From an uncultured beta proteobacterium (GTDB taxonomy: Bacteria; Pseudomonadota; Gammaproteobacteria; Burkholderiales; SG8-41), in the NCBI GenBank assembly GCA_902825845.1, contig CADECM010000009.1, positions 26,301 to 90,300 of the forward strand: a DNA stretch of 64,000 nucleotides. The letters are read 5' to 3'. A model generated the notes under the pieces. The model was not told the DNA's origin. It saw nothing but the letters and a program-made list of their open reading frames with translations, and made no database searches. Of the stretch, positions 41,795 to 51,526 are shown piece after piece; the stretch's first letter is position 1, and each line of letters begins with the position of its first letter. The translations under genes were made by a program, and so were the position numbers.

Positions 41795-43453
41795 TCAGGT
41801 TGGCGCCGGCAGCGTAAGCTCCAGTGCGGCGCCCACGGCGTCTAGCGTCCCGCCCATGCCCGAAATGCGCCGCCGGGTTGCCGCCATGCGCGGGTCATGG
41901 GACGACGCGGCGAGCCATTGCGATGCGGGCAATGCCGCGCAGGTCATGCGCACCACGATCGCGTCCCGCCGCGGCAGCGATTCCACCCTGATCAGGCCCG
42001 GCCCGGGCTTTGCAGGATCACCGCGTTCCACAAAGGCCTGCAGCAAATTCATCAGTACCTCCGTCAGGTGATCGGGAATGATCAAGCTGGCCGTCAGACC
42101 TGCGGCCGGCTCGAATTGGATGGAAGTGCCGCGAAACCCGCGGTCGAAGGTCAGAAATTCGCACACCGCCTTGATCATCTGGTTGACGTCCACGGGTTCC
42201 CGCGTTTCGCTGTGCGTGGCGGCAAAGTCGGCGATCTGTCGCGTCTTGGCGGCGATGCGGCCGACCTGTTCACGTATCAACGCGGGAGTTTGCGCATCCG
42301 CGGCGTGTGCCGGGGTATCGGCGAGTGCGCTGATGACGGCCAGCGGATTGCCGATTTCATGGGCGACGGAGGAGGCCATGGCGGCCAGCGCGGACATTTT
42401 CTCGCGATGCCAGCGTTCCTCACGCTGGATGAACTGCGCTTGCGCGCGCGCTTGTTCGTCCAGAATGCGCTGCCCGTGGCGCACGATCAGCAGCAGCACG
42501 CCATACAGCGCCAGCAGTAGCAAACCGACCATCGCGATCAGCAGCTGCGACGCCGCATTCACCGCCGCCTGATTTTCCGCGGCAATGCCGTCGAGTCTGG
42601 CCTGGTTTGCGGCCGAGCGCTTGCCACTCTGGGCAAAGGCTGCCTTGATCTGCGCGAGAAAAGGCGTGACGTCGGAGTAGATTTCAAACACGCCGATAAC
42701 TTTGCCGTTGTCCCTGCCCCAAACCGGTACGTAGCTGGAAATGAGGTCGCGGTTCTCCACCACACCCTCAAACGCGCTGAAGCTGTCGCGGTGCGTCAGT
42801 TCGCTCGCCGGCCGCCCGCCGGCCGCCGTGCGCCAGCCCTGATTGTTGTATTTGTTTTCGCCCACCTGCGCATGTTCGGACGAGTAGAGGGTCACGCCCC
42901 GCAGATCAAACACCTTGATTTTAAAGACGGTGGTCGATTGGATGGTTGCTGCGACTTTGGCGTCCAGCGCGGTAAATTCCGGCGCGGCCGCCAGGAATTG
43001 TCCAACCGCTTCGAGGCATGGAGGCGCTGATGTCGCGTTCTCGACCGCTTGGCTCTCGCTGCCGGCGCCCGTGGCACGACACCGTTCGGCTGAAATCTTT
43101 TCCGCCTTTGCGGCGAGGGGCGCCACATGCGTGCTCCACATGGCATTCGCGAGGAGCCGCGTCATATTGACATGTCCTGCTTCATGGACCATCAGTAGAT
43201 CGCGGCGAGCGGCTTCCACCTGTTGACGCACAAACGAATCCTGAATCTGCGCCACAAAATCGCGCTGAGCCTGCTGAACATTTCTGAAATATTCGTTTTC
43301 CCGCGTTTCGAGAACGAACAACAATATGGCGACCGCGAGAAATGCCGTCAGTCCAGCAATGGCAAAGTAGCGCAAGAGCCGGAAATTGCTGCGCGTGCCA
43401 ATGGCCTCGGCGAAGGCGCTATCGTCGAGTTCTGATTTGAGATGGGTTTGCAA
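41795..43453 (-). CDS. sensor histidine kinase with degenerate ATPase domain
   Basis: The 552-residue frame starts with TTG at 43453 without a clear ribosome binding site. Helices at about 28-48 and 303-325 surround a periplasmic sensor domain of about 250 residues with a Cache-like middle (VFKIKVFDLRGVTLYSSE, GVFEIYSDVTPF). The HisKA H-box is present (SSVAHEIGNPLAVIS). The ATPase domain keeps an N-box remnant (EVLMNLLQAFVE) but the DxGxG box is missing and the glycine-rich lid is reduced. It may be a pseudokinase or work with another kinase. No response regulator lies next to it. Confidence 0.75.
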   Translation of the reverse strand: MQTHLKSELDDSAFAEAIGTRSNFRLLRYFAIAGLTAFLAVAILLFVLETRENEYFRNVQQAQRDFVAQIQDSFVRQQVEAARRDLLMVHEAGHVNMTRLLANAMWSTHVAPLAAKAEKISAERCRATGAGSESQAVENATSAPPCLEAVGQFLAAAPEFTALDAKVAATIQSTTVFKIKVFDLRGVTLYSSEHAQVGENKYNNQGWRTAAGGRPASELTHRDSFSAFEGVVENRDLISSYVPVWGRDNGKVIGVFEIYSDVTPFLAQIKAAFAQSGKRSAANQARLDGIAAENQAAVNAASQLLIAMVGLLLLALYGVLLLIVRHGQRILDEQARAQAQFIQREERWHREKMSALAAMASSVAHEIGNPLAVISALADTPAHAADAQTPALIREQVGRIAAKTRQIADFAATHSETREPVDVNQMIKAVCEFLTFDRGFRGTSIQFEPAAGLTASLIIPDHLTEVLMNLLQAFVERGDPAKPGPGLIRVESLPRRDAIVVRMTCAALPASQWLAASSHDPRMAATRRRISGMGGTLDAVGAALELTLPAPT

Positions 43454-43846
43454 GATTGCGCAGTTTGCGGACGGTCAACGAATCATGCGGAATTATTGCA
43501 CGTTCGCCCTGGTGATCGCGTACCCGCTGTTGGGGGTCGCTGGGTGGGGCCATTGCCGTTATCCTGTCGCCACAGATTGCCTTGATGCGGAGAATGCCGA
43601 AAGGACGGAACGCGCTTTCGTGGAAGTTGCATATTGCAAGCCGTGACTTTTTTGATGTGACCGCTTGGACAATGACCGCGTGTGTGATGGGCCGCAGGGC
43701 GTTTTGGCTTGCCTAGGAGCGGGGGAGTTGAATCTGGCGCTGGTGAGATTACCTGCAACGACTATCGTTTCGATACCTCGGGTAATCACGCGGCATGACG
43801 GTGGGAACGCCAAACATTGCAGGCCCAGGACAAGTCGCAGGGCATG
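43454..43846. other. intergenic region without a recognisable gene
   Basis: These 393 bases lie between the cobT stop and the start of the kinase, both leftward. The open frames here have no supporting features. A 13-base inverted repeat, TTGCATATTGCAA, lies at 43627-43639 and could be an operator for the kinase gene. No clear promoter or terminator was chosen. Confidence 0.4.
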
Positions 43847-45595
43847 TCAATGGCGCTCCTTCGTGCCTGGGGCGGTGTGCGGATGGCGTGCGCAAACAGC
43901 GAGCAATGCCAGTATCCCGTCGAACACGTGGTTGCCCTGCGCGGCGGTGAGGTCCACGCCAAGGCTGTGCCGGTAATAGGCGCTCAGATCGAGGCCTACC
44001 CCGACACCGCAGATGGCGGCCGGCCCCGATTGCTCGTGGCGCATCACCGTTTCGCGCAGATGTTGATCGAGGTAATGCGGGCCGTTGGCCAGGTGGGTGG
44101 CGCTGTCCATGGGGCTGCCGTCCGATATCACCAGCAACAGGTGGCGAACGTCTGTGGCGGTTTGCATGCGCGTGCAGGCCCACTCAATGGCTTCGCCGTC
44201 GATGCCTTCGCGGAACGGGTCAGGTTTGAGCAGGGCGGCAATGGCGGGTCGTGCCCGGCGCCAGGATGTCGCCGCATCCTTGAATACCAGATGGCAGCGC
44301 TCGTTCAGACGACCGGGAAATGCAGGTTTTCCGGCACGCTGCCAGTCGCGCCAGGCGCGGCCACCGTTCCACGCACCGGTGGTGAAGCCGAGGATTTCAC
44401 TTTGCGCGCCGGCCATTTCAAGTGCCCGTGCGAAGTTGTCTGTGACGATGGCCACCGCCTCGATATGCTGCTTCATCGATCCCGAGCAGTCGATCAGGAA
44501 GGTGACCCGGCAATCGGCCCGCGGCTGCTGCCGGTCCACGCGAAACAGCCGCCTTTCCGCGGGCGAACTCACCAGCTGCGCGAGGCGCCGCCCATCGATG
44601 ACGCCTTCCTCCTGCCCGCCATCCCAGCCGTCTGCCACGGGTACGGCAAGCAGCGCCTGCAGATCGCGCGCAAGGCGGGCGAGGTTGATGCCCCGTTCGG
44701 CGATGCGTCGGTCGAGGTGTGCGCGATACTCGTTGAGCTGCGCGCGGCGCACCAGCGTCGCTGCCTCGACTTCCCGGTCATAGGCGCGGGTGAACACGCG
44801 GTAACTGGCGGCTGCGGCGGCGCGGGTGTGGGTGGTGCCGGTATCGGCAACGGCAAAACCGTCCTCCAGTCGACTGTCTAATTCAGGCAACAGGCGAAAG
44901 TCATTGCGTGCGTCAACACCTTCATTCTCGCCATCGCCGCGTTCATCGTCTCGGCTTGCCATCAGTTCGCCGATGATGCGCGTGATGTTCAGTGCGTGCA
45001 TCGCATAGGCAGCCTGATCGTGGCGTTGCCGTCGCAGCCCGGCGAGGTCATGGGTGATGCGTCTGCTGATCATGCCGCGCGTGCCGTCGATCAATTCTTC
45101 GGTCTGGGCCAGTGGCGGTTCGCCGCTGACGCGCGAGCGACACGCCTGCGCGGCTGCGTACAGCAGGATGCCGCGCGCGCTTTCGTTCAATCCCGAATGG
45201 TGATAGGCAAGCGACCATTGTTCAAAGCGGTGGCGCAGATTGTGGCGCAGCCCGGGTAGTTGTGGTGCCGCCAGCGATTCGACACGGAATTGCTCGAGCA
45301 GATCGAATATCAGGCGTTCGACGCCGCCGGACGGACTCAGGCGCGCATGCAGCACGGCGTCAGAATGGGTCAGCCGCAATGCGTGGCCGTCGGCTGCCCC
45401 GCGAAATGAACCGAAGTCATCGCTGTCGCGGGCGGGATGCAGATGCGGCGCGGCGTGCGGGAGCGCGCGTGCCCCGGCGTACAGTCGTTGCCCGCGAAAA
45501 TGCACATCCGCCCGGCCGCAAAGCGCGCGGATCGCCGCCGCGCACAGATCGTCGATGCGCTGCTGGCGGCCTGCGCGTGCCCCCGATTCAACCAT
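43847..45595 (-). CDS. cobT: CobT-like VWA protein
   Basis: The start at ATG 45595 overlaps the cobS stop by 8 bases, giving 582 residues. The C-terminal third is a von Willebrand A domain with MIDAS motif DCSGSM (LIDCSGSMKQH) and CobT-type features (LLLVISDGSPMDSATH, HYLDQHLRETV). The middle holds an acidic stretch (ASRDDERGDGENEG), as in CobT. CobT and CobS form the AAA+ chaperone part of the aerobic cobalt chelatase with CobN. No cobN or other cobalamin gene is visible, so the pair could also act on another metalloenzyme. Confidence 0.82.
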   Translation of the reverse strand: MVESGARAGRQQRIDDLCAAAIRALCGRADVHFRGQRLYAGARALPHAAPHLHPARDSDDFGSFRGAADGHALRLTHSDAVLHARLSPSGGVERLIFDLLEQFRVESLAAPQLPGLRHNLRHRFEQWSLAYHHSGLNESARGILLYAAAQACRSRVSGEPPLAQTEELIDGTRGMISRRITHDLAGLRRQRHDQAAYAMHALNITRIIGELMASRDDERGDGENEGVDARNDFRLLPELDSRLEDGFAVADTGTTHTRAAAAASYRVFTRAYDREVEAATLVRRAQLNEYRAHLDRRIAERGINLARLARDLQALLAVPVADGWDGGQEEGVIDGRRLAQLVSSPAERRLFRVDRQQPRADCRVTFLIDCSGSMKQHIEAVAIVTDNFARALEMAGAQSEILGFTTGAWNGGRAWRDWQRAGKPAFPGRLNERCHLVFKDAATSWRRARPAIAALLKPDPFREGIDGEAIEWACTRMQTATDVRHLLLVISDGSPMDSATHLANGPHYLDQHLRETVMRHEQSGPAAICGVGVGLDLSAYYRHSLGVDLTAAQGNHVFDGILALLAVCARHPHTAPGTKERH

Positions 45596-46574
45596 GCGTC
45601 GTGCCGTCCCCGGCGCCGGGCAGGTCGAGTTCGCGGTCGAAGCAGCGCTGGAAGTACTCGGCAATGATCGGATGTTCCGCCTCGTCGCACTTGTTCAGAA
45701 ACGACAGCCGGAACGCCAGCGCGGGATCGCGAAACAGTTCGCAGTTTTCCGCCCAGGTCATCACCGTTCGCGGTGACATCAGCGTGGAAAGGTCGCCGAC
45801 CGCAAAGCCCTTGCGCGTGAGTTCCGCCACCGCGACCATCGCGTCGACCAGTTTGCGGCCCTGTTCGTTGTCTGCGTGGAAGGGAACGCGCGCCAGCACG
45901 ATGGCGATTTCCTCCTCTCGCGGCAAGAAATTAAGCGAGGCGACGATATTCCAGCGGTCGATCTGCGCGTGATTGAGCCGCTGCGCGCCGTGATAGAGGC
46001 CGTTCAGGTTGCCAAGCCCTACCGTGTTGGATGTGGCGAAGAGCCGGAAGCAGGGATGCGGGCGGATCACCCTGTTCTGGTCCAGCAGTGTGAACTTGCC
46101 GTCGCGTTCGAGAATGCGCTGAATCACGAACATCACATCCGGACGGCCGGCGTCGTATTCGTCAAATACCAGCGCCACCGGACGCTGCACCGACCACGGC
46201 ACAATGCCCTCCTGAAACTCGGTGACTTGCTTCCCGTCGCGCAGCACCACCGCGTCCTTGCCGACCAGTTCGAGGCGGCTGATGTGGGCGTCGAGGTTGA
46301 CGCGCACGCAGGGCCAGTTCAGCCGCGCCGCCACCTGTTCGATGTGGGTCGACTTGCCCGTGCCATGCAGCCCTTGCACCATGACGCGCCGGTTGTGCGC
46401 GAACCCCGCCAACAGGGCGAGGGTGACGTCTGGATTGAAGCGATAGACGTCATCGACTTCGGGCACGTGATCATCGCGCACTGAAAACGCGGGCACTTTC
46501 ATGTCGGTATCGATGCCGAACACCGAACGCACTTCAAGCAGGCGGTCGGGTTGATTGGCGCTGAAGTCGGTCAC
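45588..46574 (-). CDS. cobS: CobS-like AAA+ ATPase
   Basis: The 328-residue protein matches CobS of the MoxR-like AAA+ ATPases. Walker A is GLHGTGKST (residues 68-76), Walker B VALVFDEYDAGRPDV, and sensor 1 LFATSNTVG. The N-terminal segment (VFGIDTDMKVPAFS) and the interior are CobS-like. It forms hexameric rings with CobT and drives cobalt insertion into hydrogenobyrinate diamide in known systems. Here it diverges from xsc across 172 bases. The downstream cobT start overlaps its stop codon. Confidence 0.88.
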   Translation of the reverse strand: MTDFSANQPDRLLEVRSVFGIDTDMKVPAFSVRDDHVPEVDDVYRFNPDVTLALLAGFAHNRRVMVQGLHGTGKSTHIEQVAARLNWPCVRVNLDAHISRLELVGKDAVVLRDGKQVTEFQEGIVPWSVQRPVALVFDEYDAGRPDVMFVIQRILERDGKFTLLDQNRVIRPHPCFRLFATSNTVGLGNLNGLYHGAQRLNHAQIDRWNIVASLNFLPREEEIAIVLARVPFHADNEQGRKLVDAMVAVAELTRKGFAVGDLSTLMSPRTVMTWAENCELFRDPALAFRLSFLNKCDEAEHPIIAEYFQRCFDRELDLPGAGDGTTHG

Positions 46575-46746
46575 GAAGATTCCTCGCTGGGGTCCCGGGT
46601 TAGCGCCCGCGGATTGAGCAGAGCCCGCGCGATACCGTACGCTGTGCGCCCCGGACAGGTTGTGGCGCGCAAGCTATTGTAAGATTCCGGTATCCGGCAC
46701 GGAATATAGCATTTTCCAAATCTCAACCCGTAATCAGGAGACCGCC

Positions 46747-48567
46747 ATGAGCCAGAAAATCTCGAGCGACAGCCGCAGCGTCGTCACCGGCGTGCAAAAA
46801 ATGACGCCTTCAGAAGCGTTTGTCGAAACCATGGTTTCGCAGGGTGTCGATACCATGTTCGGCATCATGGGCTCGGCGTTCATGGACGCGATGGATATTT
46901 TTGCGCCGGCCGGAATACGCCTGATACCGGTGGTGCATGAGCAGGGCGCGGCCCATATGGCCGACGGCTACGCGCGGGTCAGCGGACGGCATGGCGTGGT
47001 GATCGGGCAAAATGGGCCCGGCATCAGCAACTGCGTCACCGCCATCGCGGCGGCGTACTGGTCACATTCGCCGGTGGTGATTGTCACGCCGGAAACCGGC
47101 TCCATGGGCATCGGACTGGGCGGCTTTCAGGAAGCCAACCAGCTGCCGATGTTTCAGGAGTTCGTCAAGTATCAGGGGCATGTGAACAACCCCAAACGCA
47201 TGGCGGAGATCACCGCGCGTTGTTTTGATCGCGCCATGTCGGACATGGGACCAACGCAACTGAATATTCCGCGCGACTACTTTTATGGCGAACTCACCAC
47301 TGAGATTCCGCGGCCGATACGGGTGGAGCGCGGCGCCGGCGGCGAGGAAAGCCTGAACGCCGCGGTTGAATTGCTGGCGACGGCAAAATTTCCGGTGATC
47401 CTGTCCGGCGGCGGCGTGGTGCTGGGCAATGCCGTTGAAGAATGCAAGGCGCTTGCGGAGCGCCTGGGCGCGCCCGTGGTCAACGGCTATCTGCGCAACG
47501 ACTCCTTCCCCGCCAGTCATCCGCTATGGTGCGGGCCGCTGGGCTACCAGGGATCGAAGGCGGCGATGAAGCTCGTCGCCAAGGCTGACGTGGTGGTGGC
47601 GCTGGGATCACGCATGGGACCGTTTGGTACCCTGCCGCAGCACGGCCTCGACTATTGGCCCAGGAATGCCAGGATCATTCAAGTCGAGGCTGATCACACC
47701 AATCTCGGCCTGGTGAAAAAGATCGATGTGGGCATCTGTGGTGACGCCAGGGCCGCGGCAAAGGCGCTGGTGGCACGGCTGGCCGGCAAGACGCTGGTTT
47801 GCGACGCCAGCAAAGCCGAGCGTGCCGCGCAGATCACGGCGGAAAAGGCCGAGTGGGAAAAGGAACTCAATGCATGGACCCATGAGAAGGACACGTTCAG
47901 TCTCGACATGATCGAGGAAAACGGCAGGGAAAAGCCATTCTCCGGTGGCCAGTATCTGCATCCGCGCCAGGTGCTGCGCGAACTCGAAAAGGCGATGCCG
48001 CCGCGCGCCATGGTGTCCACCGATATTGGCAACATCAATTCGGTGGCCAACAGCTATCTGCGATTTGAAGAGCCGCGCAGCTTTTTTGCGCCGATGAGCT
48101 TTGGCAACTGCGGCTACGCGTTGCCCACCATCATCGGTGCCAAGGTCGGTGCCATGGACCGACCGGCGATTTCGTATGCCGGCGACGGCGCCTGGGGCAT
48201 GAGCATGGGCGAGATCATGACCTGTGTGCGCCACAATATCCCGGTCACGGCGGTGGTGTTCCACAACCGCCAGTGGGGCGCGGAGAAGAAAAACCAGGTG
48301 GACTTCTACAACCGCCGCTTTGTGGCGGGCGAACTCGACAACCAGAGCTTCGCGGGCATTGCCAAGGCCATGGGGTCTGAAGCCATCGTTGTGGATCAAC
48401 TCGAAAACGTGGGCAAGGCCCTGAAGCAGGCGGTCGACCTGCAGATGAACCAGGGTAAAACCTGCGTGGTCGAGATCATGTGCACGCGCGAACTGGGCGA
48501 CCCGTTCCGCCGCGATGCGCTATCAAAGCCGGTGCGCCTGCTGGAGAAATACAAGGACTACGTCTGA
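46747..48567 (+). CDS. xsc: sulfoacetaldehyde acetyltransferase
   Basis: Xsc is a thiamine diphosphate enzyme that converts sulfoacetaldehyde and phosphate to acetyl phosphate and sulfite, the key step in the breakdown of taurine and related sulfonates. The start at ATG 46747 follows AGGAG and gives 606 residues, a normal length. The protein matches the family throughout: GVDTMFGIMGSAFMDAMD and VHEQGAAHMADGYAR at the N-terminus, and the cofactor-binding motif GDGAWGMSMGEIMT in the C-terminal domain. No pta, taurine dehydrogenase or sulfonate transporter lies nearby, so the source of sulfoacetaldehyde is unknown. It may also release sulfite for sulfur oxidation. Confidence 0.95.
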   Translation: MSQKISSDSRSVVTGVQKMTPSEAFVETMVSQGVDTMFGIMGSAFMDAMDIFAPAGIRLIPVVHEQGAAHMADGYARVSGRHGVVIGQNGPGISNCVTAIAAAYWSHSPVVIVTPETGSMGIGLGGFQEANQLPMFQEFVKYQGHVNNPKRMAEITARCFDRAMSDMGPTQLNIPRDYFYGELTTEIPRPIRVERGAGGEESLNAAVELLATAKFPVILSGGGVVLGNAVEECKALAERLGAPVVNGYLRNDSFPASHPLWCGPLGYQGSKAAMKLVAKADVVVALGSRMGPFGTLPQHGLDYWPRNARIIQVEADHTNLGLVKKIDVGICGDARAAAKALVARLAGKTLVCDASKAERAAQITAEKAEWEKELNAWTHEKDTFSLDMIEENGREKPFSGGQYLHPRQVLRELEKAMPPRAMVSTDIGNINSVANSYLRFEEPRSFFAPMSFGNCGYALPTIIGAKVGAMDRPAISYAGDGAWGMSMGEIMTCVRHNIPVTAVVFHNRQWGAEKKNQVDFYNRRFVAGELDNQSFAGIAKAMGSEAIVVDQLENVGKALKQAVDLQMNQGKTCVVEIMCTRELGDPFRRDALSKPVRLLEKYKDYV

Positions 48568-48573
48568 GCTGAA

Positions 48574-49656
48574 TCAGATGGTCTGTCCCCGGTGCAGGCG
48601 GGTCGCAACCTCGGCCAGCGCCTGAGGATCCAGCCGCTCCAGGTGCAGCGTGGGCGACTGGCCGCATTGCGGGAAGTTCCTGCCGATTGAGCGCGCGTAG
48701 GCGGGATCGTAGTGCGCCTGCATCAGTCGTTCGAACAGTTTTGGCATGTGCCGCTGATTCACCAGGTCCTGCCAGTGCGCGTATTCTTCGCCGCCGATCA
48801 GCGGACGCAGGTGCTGCAGCCGGTCCATCAGGGCGTCCGGGTCTCGTTCAAAGTGGCTGTAATCCTGCCGCCACAGTTGCACGCGTTCAGGCATGGGTGC
48901 CTCGACATTGAACACGCGCGCGCCACGGATGGCCTCCATCAGTGCCAGCGGCAGTTGTATCGCGCCGATTTTCTTGCTTTCTGATTCCACCCACACCGGC
49001 TGCGCCGGATCGAAGCGGCGCAGTTTTTGCAACAGCAGCGAATCAAACCATTTTTGCGTGGGCTGCGCGACGCCGGGAATGGCCCCGATCAGCGATCCGC
49101 GATGATTGGCCATGGCCTCGAGATCGAGCACTTGGGCGCCGGCGGCAGCCAATGCATCCAGCAGCCGCGTTTTGCCGCAGCCGGTGGGACCGCACAACAC
49201 GTGATAGGTCAGGCGTCCGGGCATCTGGGTTAATTCTTCGCGCACCCAGGTGCGGTACGCCTTCCAGCCGCCCGGCAGGCGCTCGACGCGATAACCAATG
49301 GTGGCGAGCGCGTCAAACCACAGTTTGCTGCGCTTGCCGCCGCGAAAGCAGTACACCAGCATGCGCGCGTCTTTGGGATGGCGCGCGACCAGTGCGTCAA
49401 TCGAATGCGCGATATTCTTCAGCGCATAGGACACGCCGATCAGGTACGCGCGGTGCGTGCTTTCGCGGTGCATGGTGCCCACTTCGGCATATTCATCGTC
49501 GTCCACCACCGGAAGATTGATCGCGTTCGGCAGGTGGTCTTCGCTGAATTCACGCGGACTGCGGGCATCGATGACCAGCGCGTATTCGCCATCCAGCGCC
49601 TGCGCCAGCATGGTGTGAAACGCGGCTTGTTGTTCCGCGGAAACGGGTGCCGCCAT
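48574..49656 (-). CDS. mnmH: tRNA 2-selenouridine/2-geranylthiouridine synthase
   Basis: The 360-residue protein has an N-terminal rhodanese domain with catalytic cysteine C103 (LVYCFRGGKRS) and a C-terminal P-loop domain (CGPTGCGKTRLL). This pairing is specific to MnmH (SelU, YbbB), which modifies the wobble 2-thiouridine of tRNAs for Lys, Glu and Gln, using geranyl diphosphate and selenophosphate. No selD is visible in the window. It converges with xsc, leaving 6 bases between stop codons. Confidence 0.95.
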   Translation of the reverse strand: MAAPVSAEQQAAFHTMLAQALDGEYALVIDARSPREFSEDHLPNAINLPVVDDDEYAEVGTMHRESTHRAYLIGVSYALKNIAHSIDALVARHPKDARMLVYCFRGGKRSKLWFDALATIGYRVERLPGGWKAYRTWVREELTQMPGRLTYHVLCGPTGCGKTRLLDALAAAGAQVLDLEAMANHRGSLIGAIPGVAQPTQKWFDSLLLQKLRRFDPAQPVWVESESKKIGAIQLPLALMEAIRGARVFNVEAPMPERVQLWRQDYSHFERDPDALMDRLQHLRPLIGGEEYAHWQDLVNQRHMPKLFERLMQAHYDPAYARSIGRNFPQCGQSPTLHLERLDPQALAEVATRLHRGQTI

Positions 49657-49837
49657 GTCACTGCCCGGGGCGGGAAGCGGCCGCGGGCGCGTTGGCGCCG
49701 GCGGATGTACGAATAGGTTCTCTCATGCACGCATTATAGCGGTAGGCGGGATGTGAGCCGGTTATGCCGGCGCAATCCAGTACGCGGCCGGCAGTGGCGC
49801 TACGCCGGCAGGCTGCCGACGCGCGGCAGCCCCGCTG

Positions 49838-50647
49838 TCACGCGGCTTTCAGCGCGGGCGTCAGGTGCGGCGCCAGATGTTGCAGCAACTCGGCCAGAAT
49901 CTTGATGTTGCCGCCCGCCACGTTGCCGGATTGCAGATACTGGTCCTTGCCCTGCAGATCGGTGATGCTGCCGCCGGCTTCGGTTACCAGCAGGGATCCG
50001 GCTGCGATATCCCACGGTGCCAGGCCAAGTTCCCAGAATGCGTCGAGGCGGCCGGCCGCGAGATAGGCAAGATCGAGGGCGGCCGATCCCGCGCGCCGCA
50101 CGCCGCTGCTGTGTTGCATGAGGTCGCGCAGCATCGCGAGATAGGCGTCGATGTGTTTGTGCTCCTTGAACGGAAAGCCGGTGCCGACCAGCGCCGCCTT
50201 GAGCTGCTGGCGTTTGCCGACGCGGATGCGCGTGTCGTTCAGATAAGCGCCCGCCCCGCGTGTTGCGGTGAACAGGTCATTGTTGCAGGGATCATAGACC
50301 ACCGCCTGCGTGATCACGCCACGGTGTGCGAGCGCGATCGATACCGCGTACTGCGGGAAACCGTGTATGTAGTTGGTGGTGCCGTCGAGCGGATCGATGA
50401 TCCACTGGTATTCCGATTTGGCCGCGGTGTTCGAGGCGCCGGTCTCCTCTGCTAGAATCGAATGCTTCGGATACGCTTCGAGCAGGGTGCGAATTATCGT
50501 CTGTTCGGCTTCCCTGTCCACCTCGGACACATAATCATTGGCCGCTTTTTCGCGCACGTTCAGCACATCCAGGTTGCGCGCGCCGCGATTGATGACGCCG
50601 CCGGCGCGGCGCGCGGCCTTGACCGCGATGTTGAGCATGGGATGCAT
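49838..50647 (-). CDS. suhB: inositol-1-monophosphatase family protein SuhB
   Basis: The start at ATG 50647 ([13 protein letters not shown]) gives 269 residues, close to E. coli SuhB; upstream frame is unsupported. Metal-binding motifs are intact: [22 protein letters not shown] and the late [15 protein letters not shown]. SuhB hydrolyses inositol phosphates and also joins the rRNA antitermination complex with Nus factors. It is divergent from trmJ with 62 bases between starts, an arrangement that is common in betaproteobacteria. Confidence 0.95.
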   Translation of the reverse strand: MHPMLNIAVKAARRAGGVINRGARNLDVLNVREKAANDYVSEVDREAEQTIIRTLLEAYPKHSILAEETGASNTAAKSEYQWIIDPLDGTTNYIHGFPQYAVSIALAHRGVITQAVVYDPCNNDLFTATRGAGAYLNDTRIRVGKRQQLKAALVGTGFPFKEHKHIDAYLAMLRDLMQHSSGVRRAGSAALDLAYLAAGRLDAFWELGLAPWDIAAGSLLVTEAGGSITDLQGKDQYLQSGNVAGGNIKILAELLQHLAPHLTPALKAA

Positions 50648-50709
50648 GAGGGAAATTGAATACCGTAAGGATGCAACGTGAATCTGCGGTGGCTGCATTG
50701 TACGTGAAT

Positions 50710-51435
50710 ATGTGTGACGCACTCAAAAACATCCGCGTCGTGCTGTGTGAACCCCGCCATGCGGGCAATATCGGCGCCGCGGCGCGCGCGATGAAAACCA
50801 TGGGCCTCGACGCGCTGTATCTGGTCAGACCCGCGGACTTTCCCAGCCATGAGGCCACGCGCCGCGCCTCGCGTGCGACCGATGTGCTGGCCGCTGCCCG
50901 TCTGTGCGACAGCCTGCATGAGGCGTTGTCGGGGACGGCGCTGGCGGTGGCGTGTTCCGCGCGCACGCGCGAGCTTGCAGTGCCGGCAATCGATGCGCGC
51001 AGCGCTGCATTGCGGCTCGCGGGCGCGGCGGCGGCACAGCCCGTCGCGCTGGTGTTCGGCAACGAAACCCATGGTATGACCACGGCCGAGATCAGTCTGT
51101 GTCAGTTGATCGCGACCATCCCCGCAGACCCTCGCTATGCGTCATTGAATCTGGCCGCGGCGGTGCAGGTATTTGCGTATGAGCTGCGGCTTGCGATCCA
51201 CGGCGCCGCGCCGACGGGAACGCCGCGCACGCTGGCCGGCCACGACGCGTTGGAAGGCTTCTACGCACATCTCGAAAGCGCGCTGCTGGAAAGCGGTTAC
51301 CTGAATCCCGAGCAGCCGAAGAAGTTGATGCAGCGCCTGCGCCGACTCTATGCCCGTGCCGGACTGGAGCAGGAAGAAGTCAATATTCTGCGCGGCGTGG
51401 TTCGCACACTGCGTCAGCCGAAGAATATTAAGTAA
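50710..51435 (+). CDS. trmJ: tRNA (cytidine/uridine-32-2'-O)-methyltransferase TrmJ
   Basis: The start at ATG 50710 ([12 protein letters not shown]) matches the family start and gives 241 residues; an ATG at 50671 has a better ribosome binding site (TAAGG) but adds 13 residues not seen in relatives. The SPOUT methyltransferase core has knot motifs [13 protein letters not shown] and [14 protein letters not shown]. The enzyme methylates position 32 of tRNA with S-adenosylmethionine. An AT-rich element overlaps the stop codon. Confidence 0.92.
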   Translation: MCDALKNIRVVLCEPRHAGNIGAAARAMKTMGLDALYLVRPADFPSHEATRRASRATDVLAAARLCDSLHEALSGTALAVACSARTRELAVPAIDARSAALRLAGAAAAQPVALVFGNETHGMTTAEISLCQLIATIPADPRYASLNLAAAVQVFAYELRLAIHGAAPTGTPRTLAGHDALEGFYAHLESALLESGYLNPEQPKKLMQRLRRLYARAGLEQEEVNILRGVVRTLRQPKNIK

Positions 51436-51460
51436 TTGTTTTTAAACAATTATTTTTTGA
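51428..51460 (+). repeat. AT-rich intergenic element, copy 5
   Basis: TTAAGTAATTGTTTTTAAAC followed by AATTATTTTTTGA. It includes the trmJ stop. AATTGTTTTTAAACAATT is a perfect 8-bp inverted repeat with a two-base loop followed by a T-run. Confidence 0.7.
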
Positions 51461-51526
51461 CGCGCCGCAATAGGCGATTGATTTAGTATACTATTGCTTT
51501 CCGACTGCTTCGCCTCATACAAGCCC

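Noticed and set aside
43817..44881. 354-residue open frame antisense to cobT
   Set aside because: It overlaps the well supported cobT and shows no domain.
46690..46712. Sigma54-like element before xsc (CCGGCACGGAATATAGC)
   Set aside because: There are 11 bases between GG and GC instead of 10.
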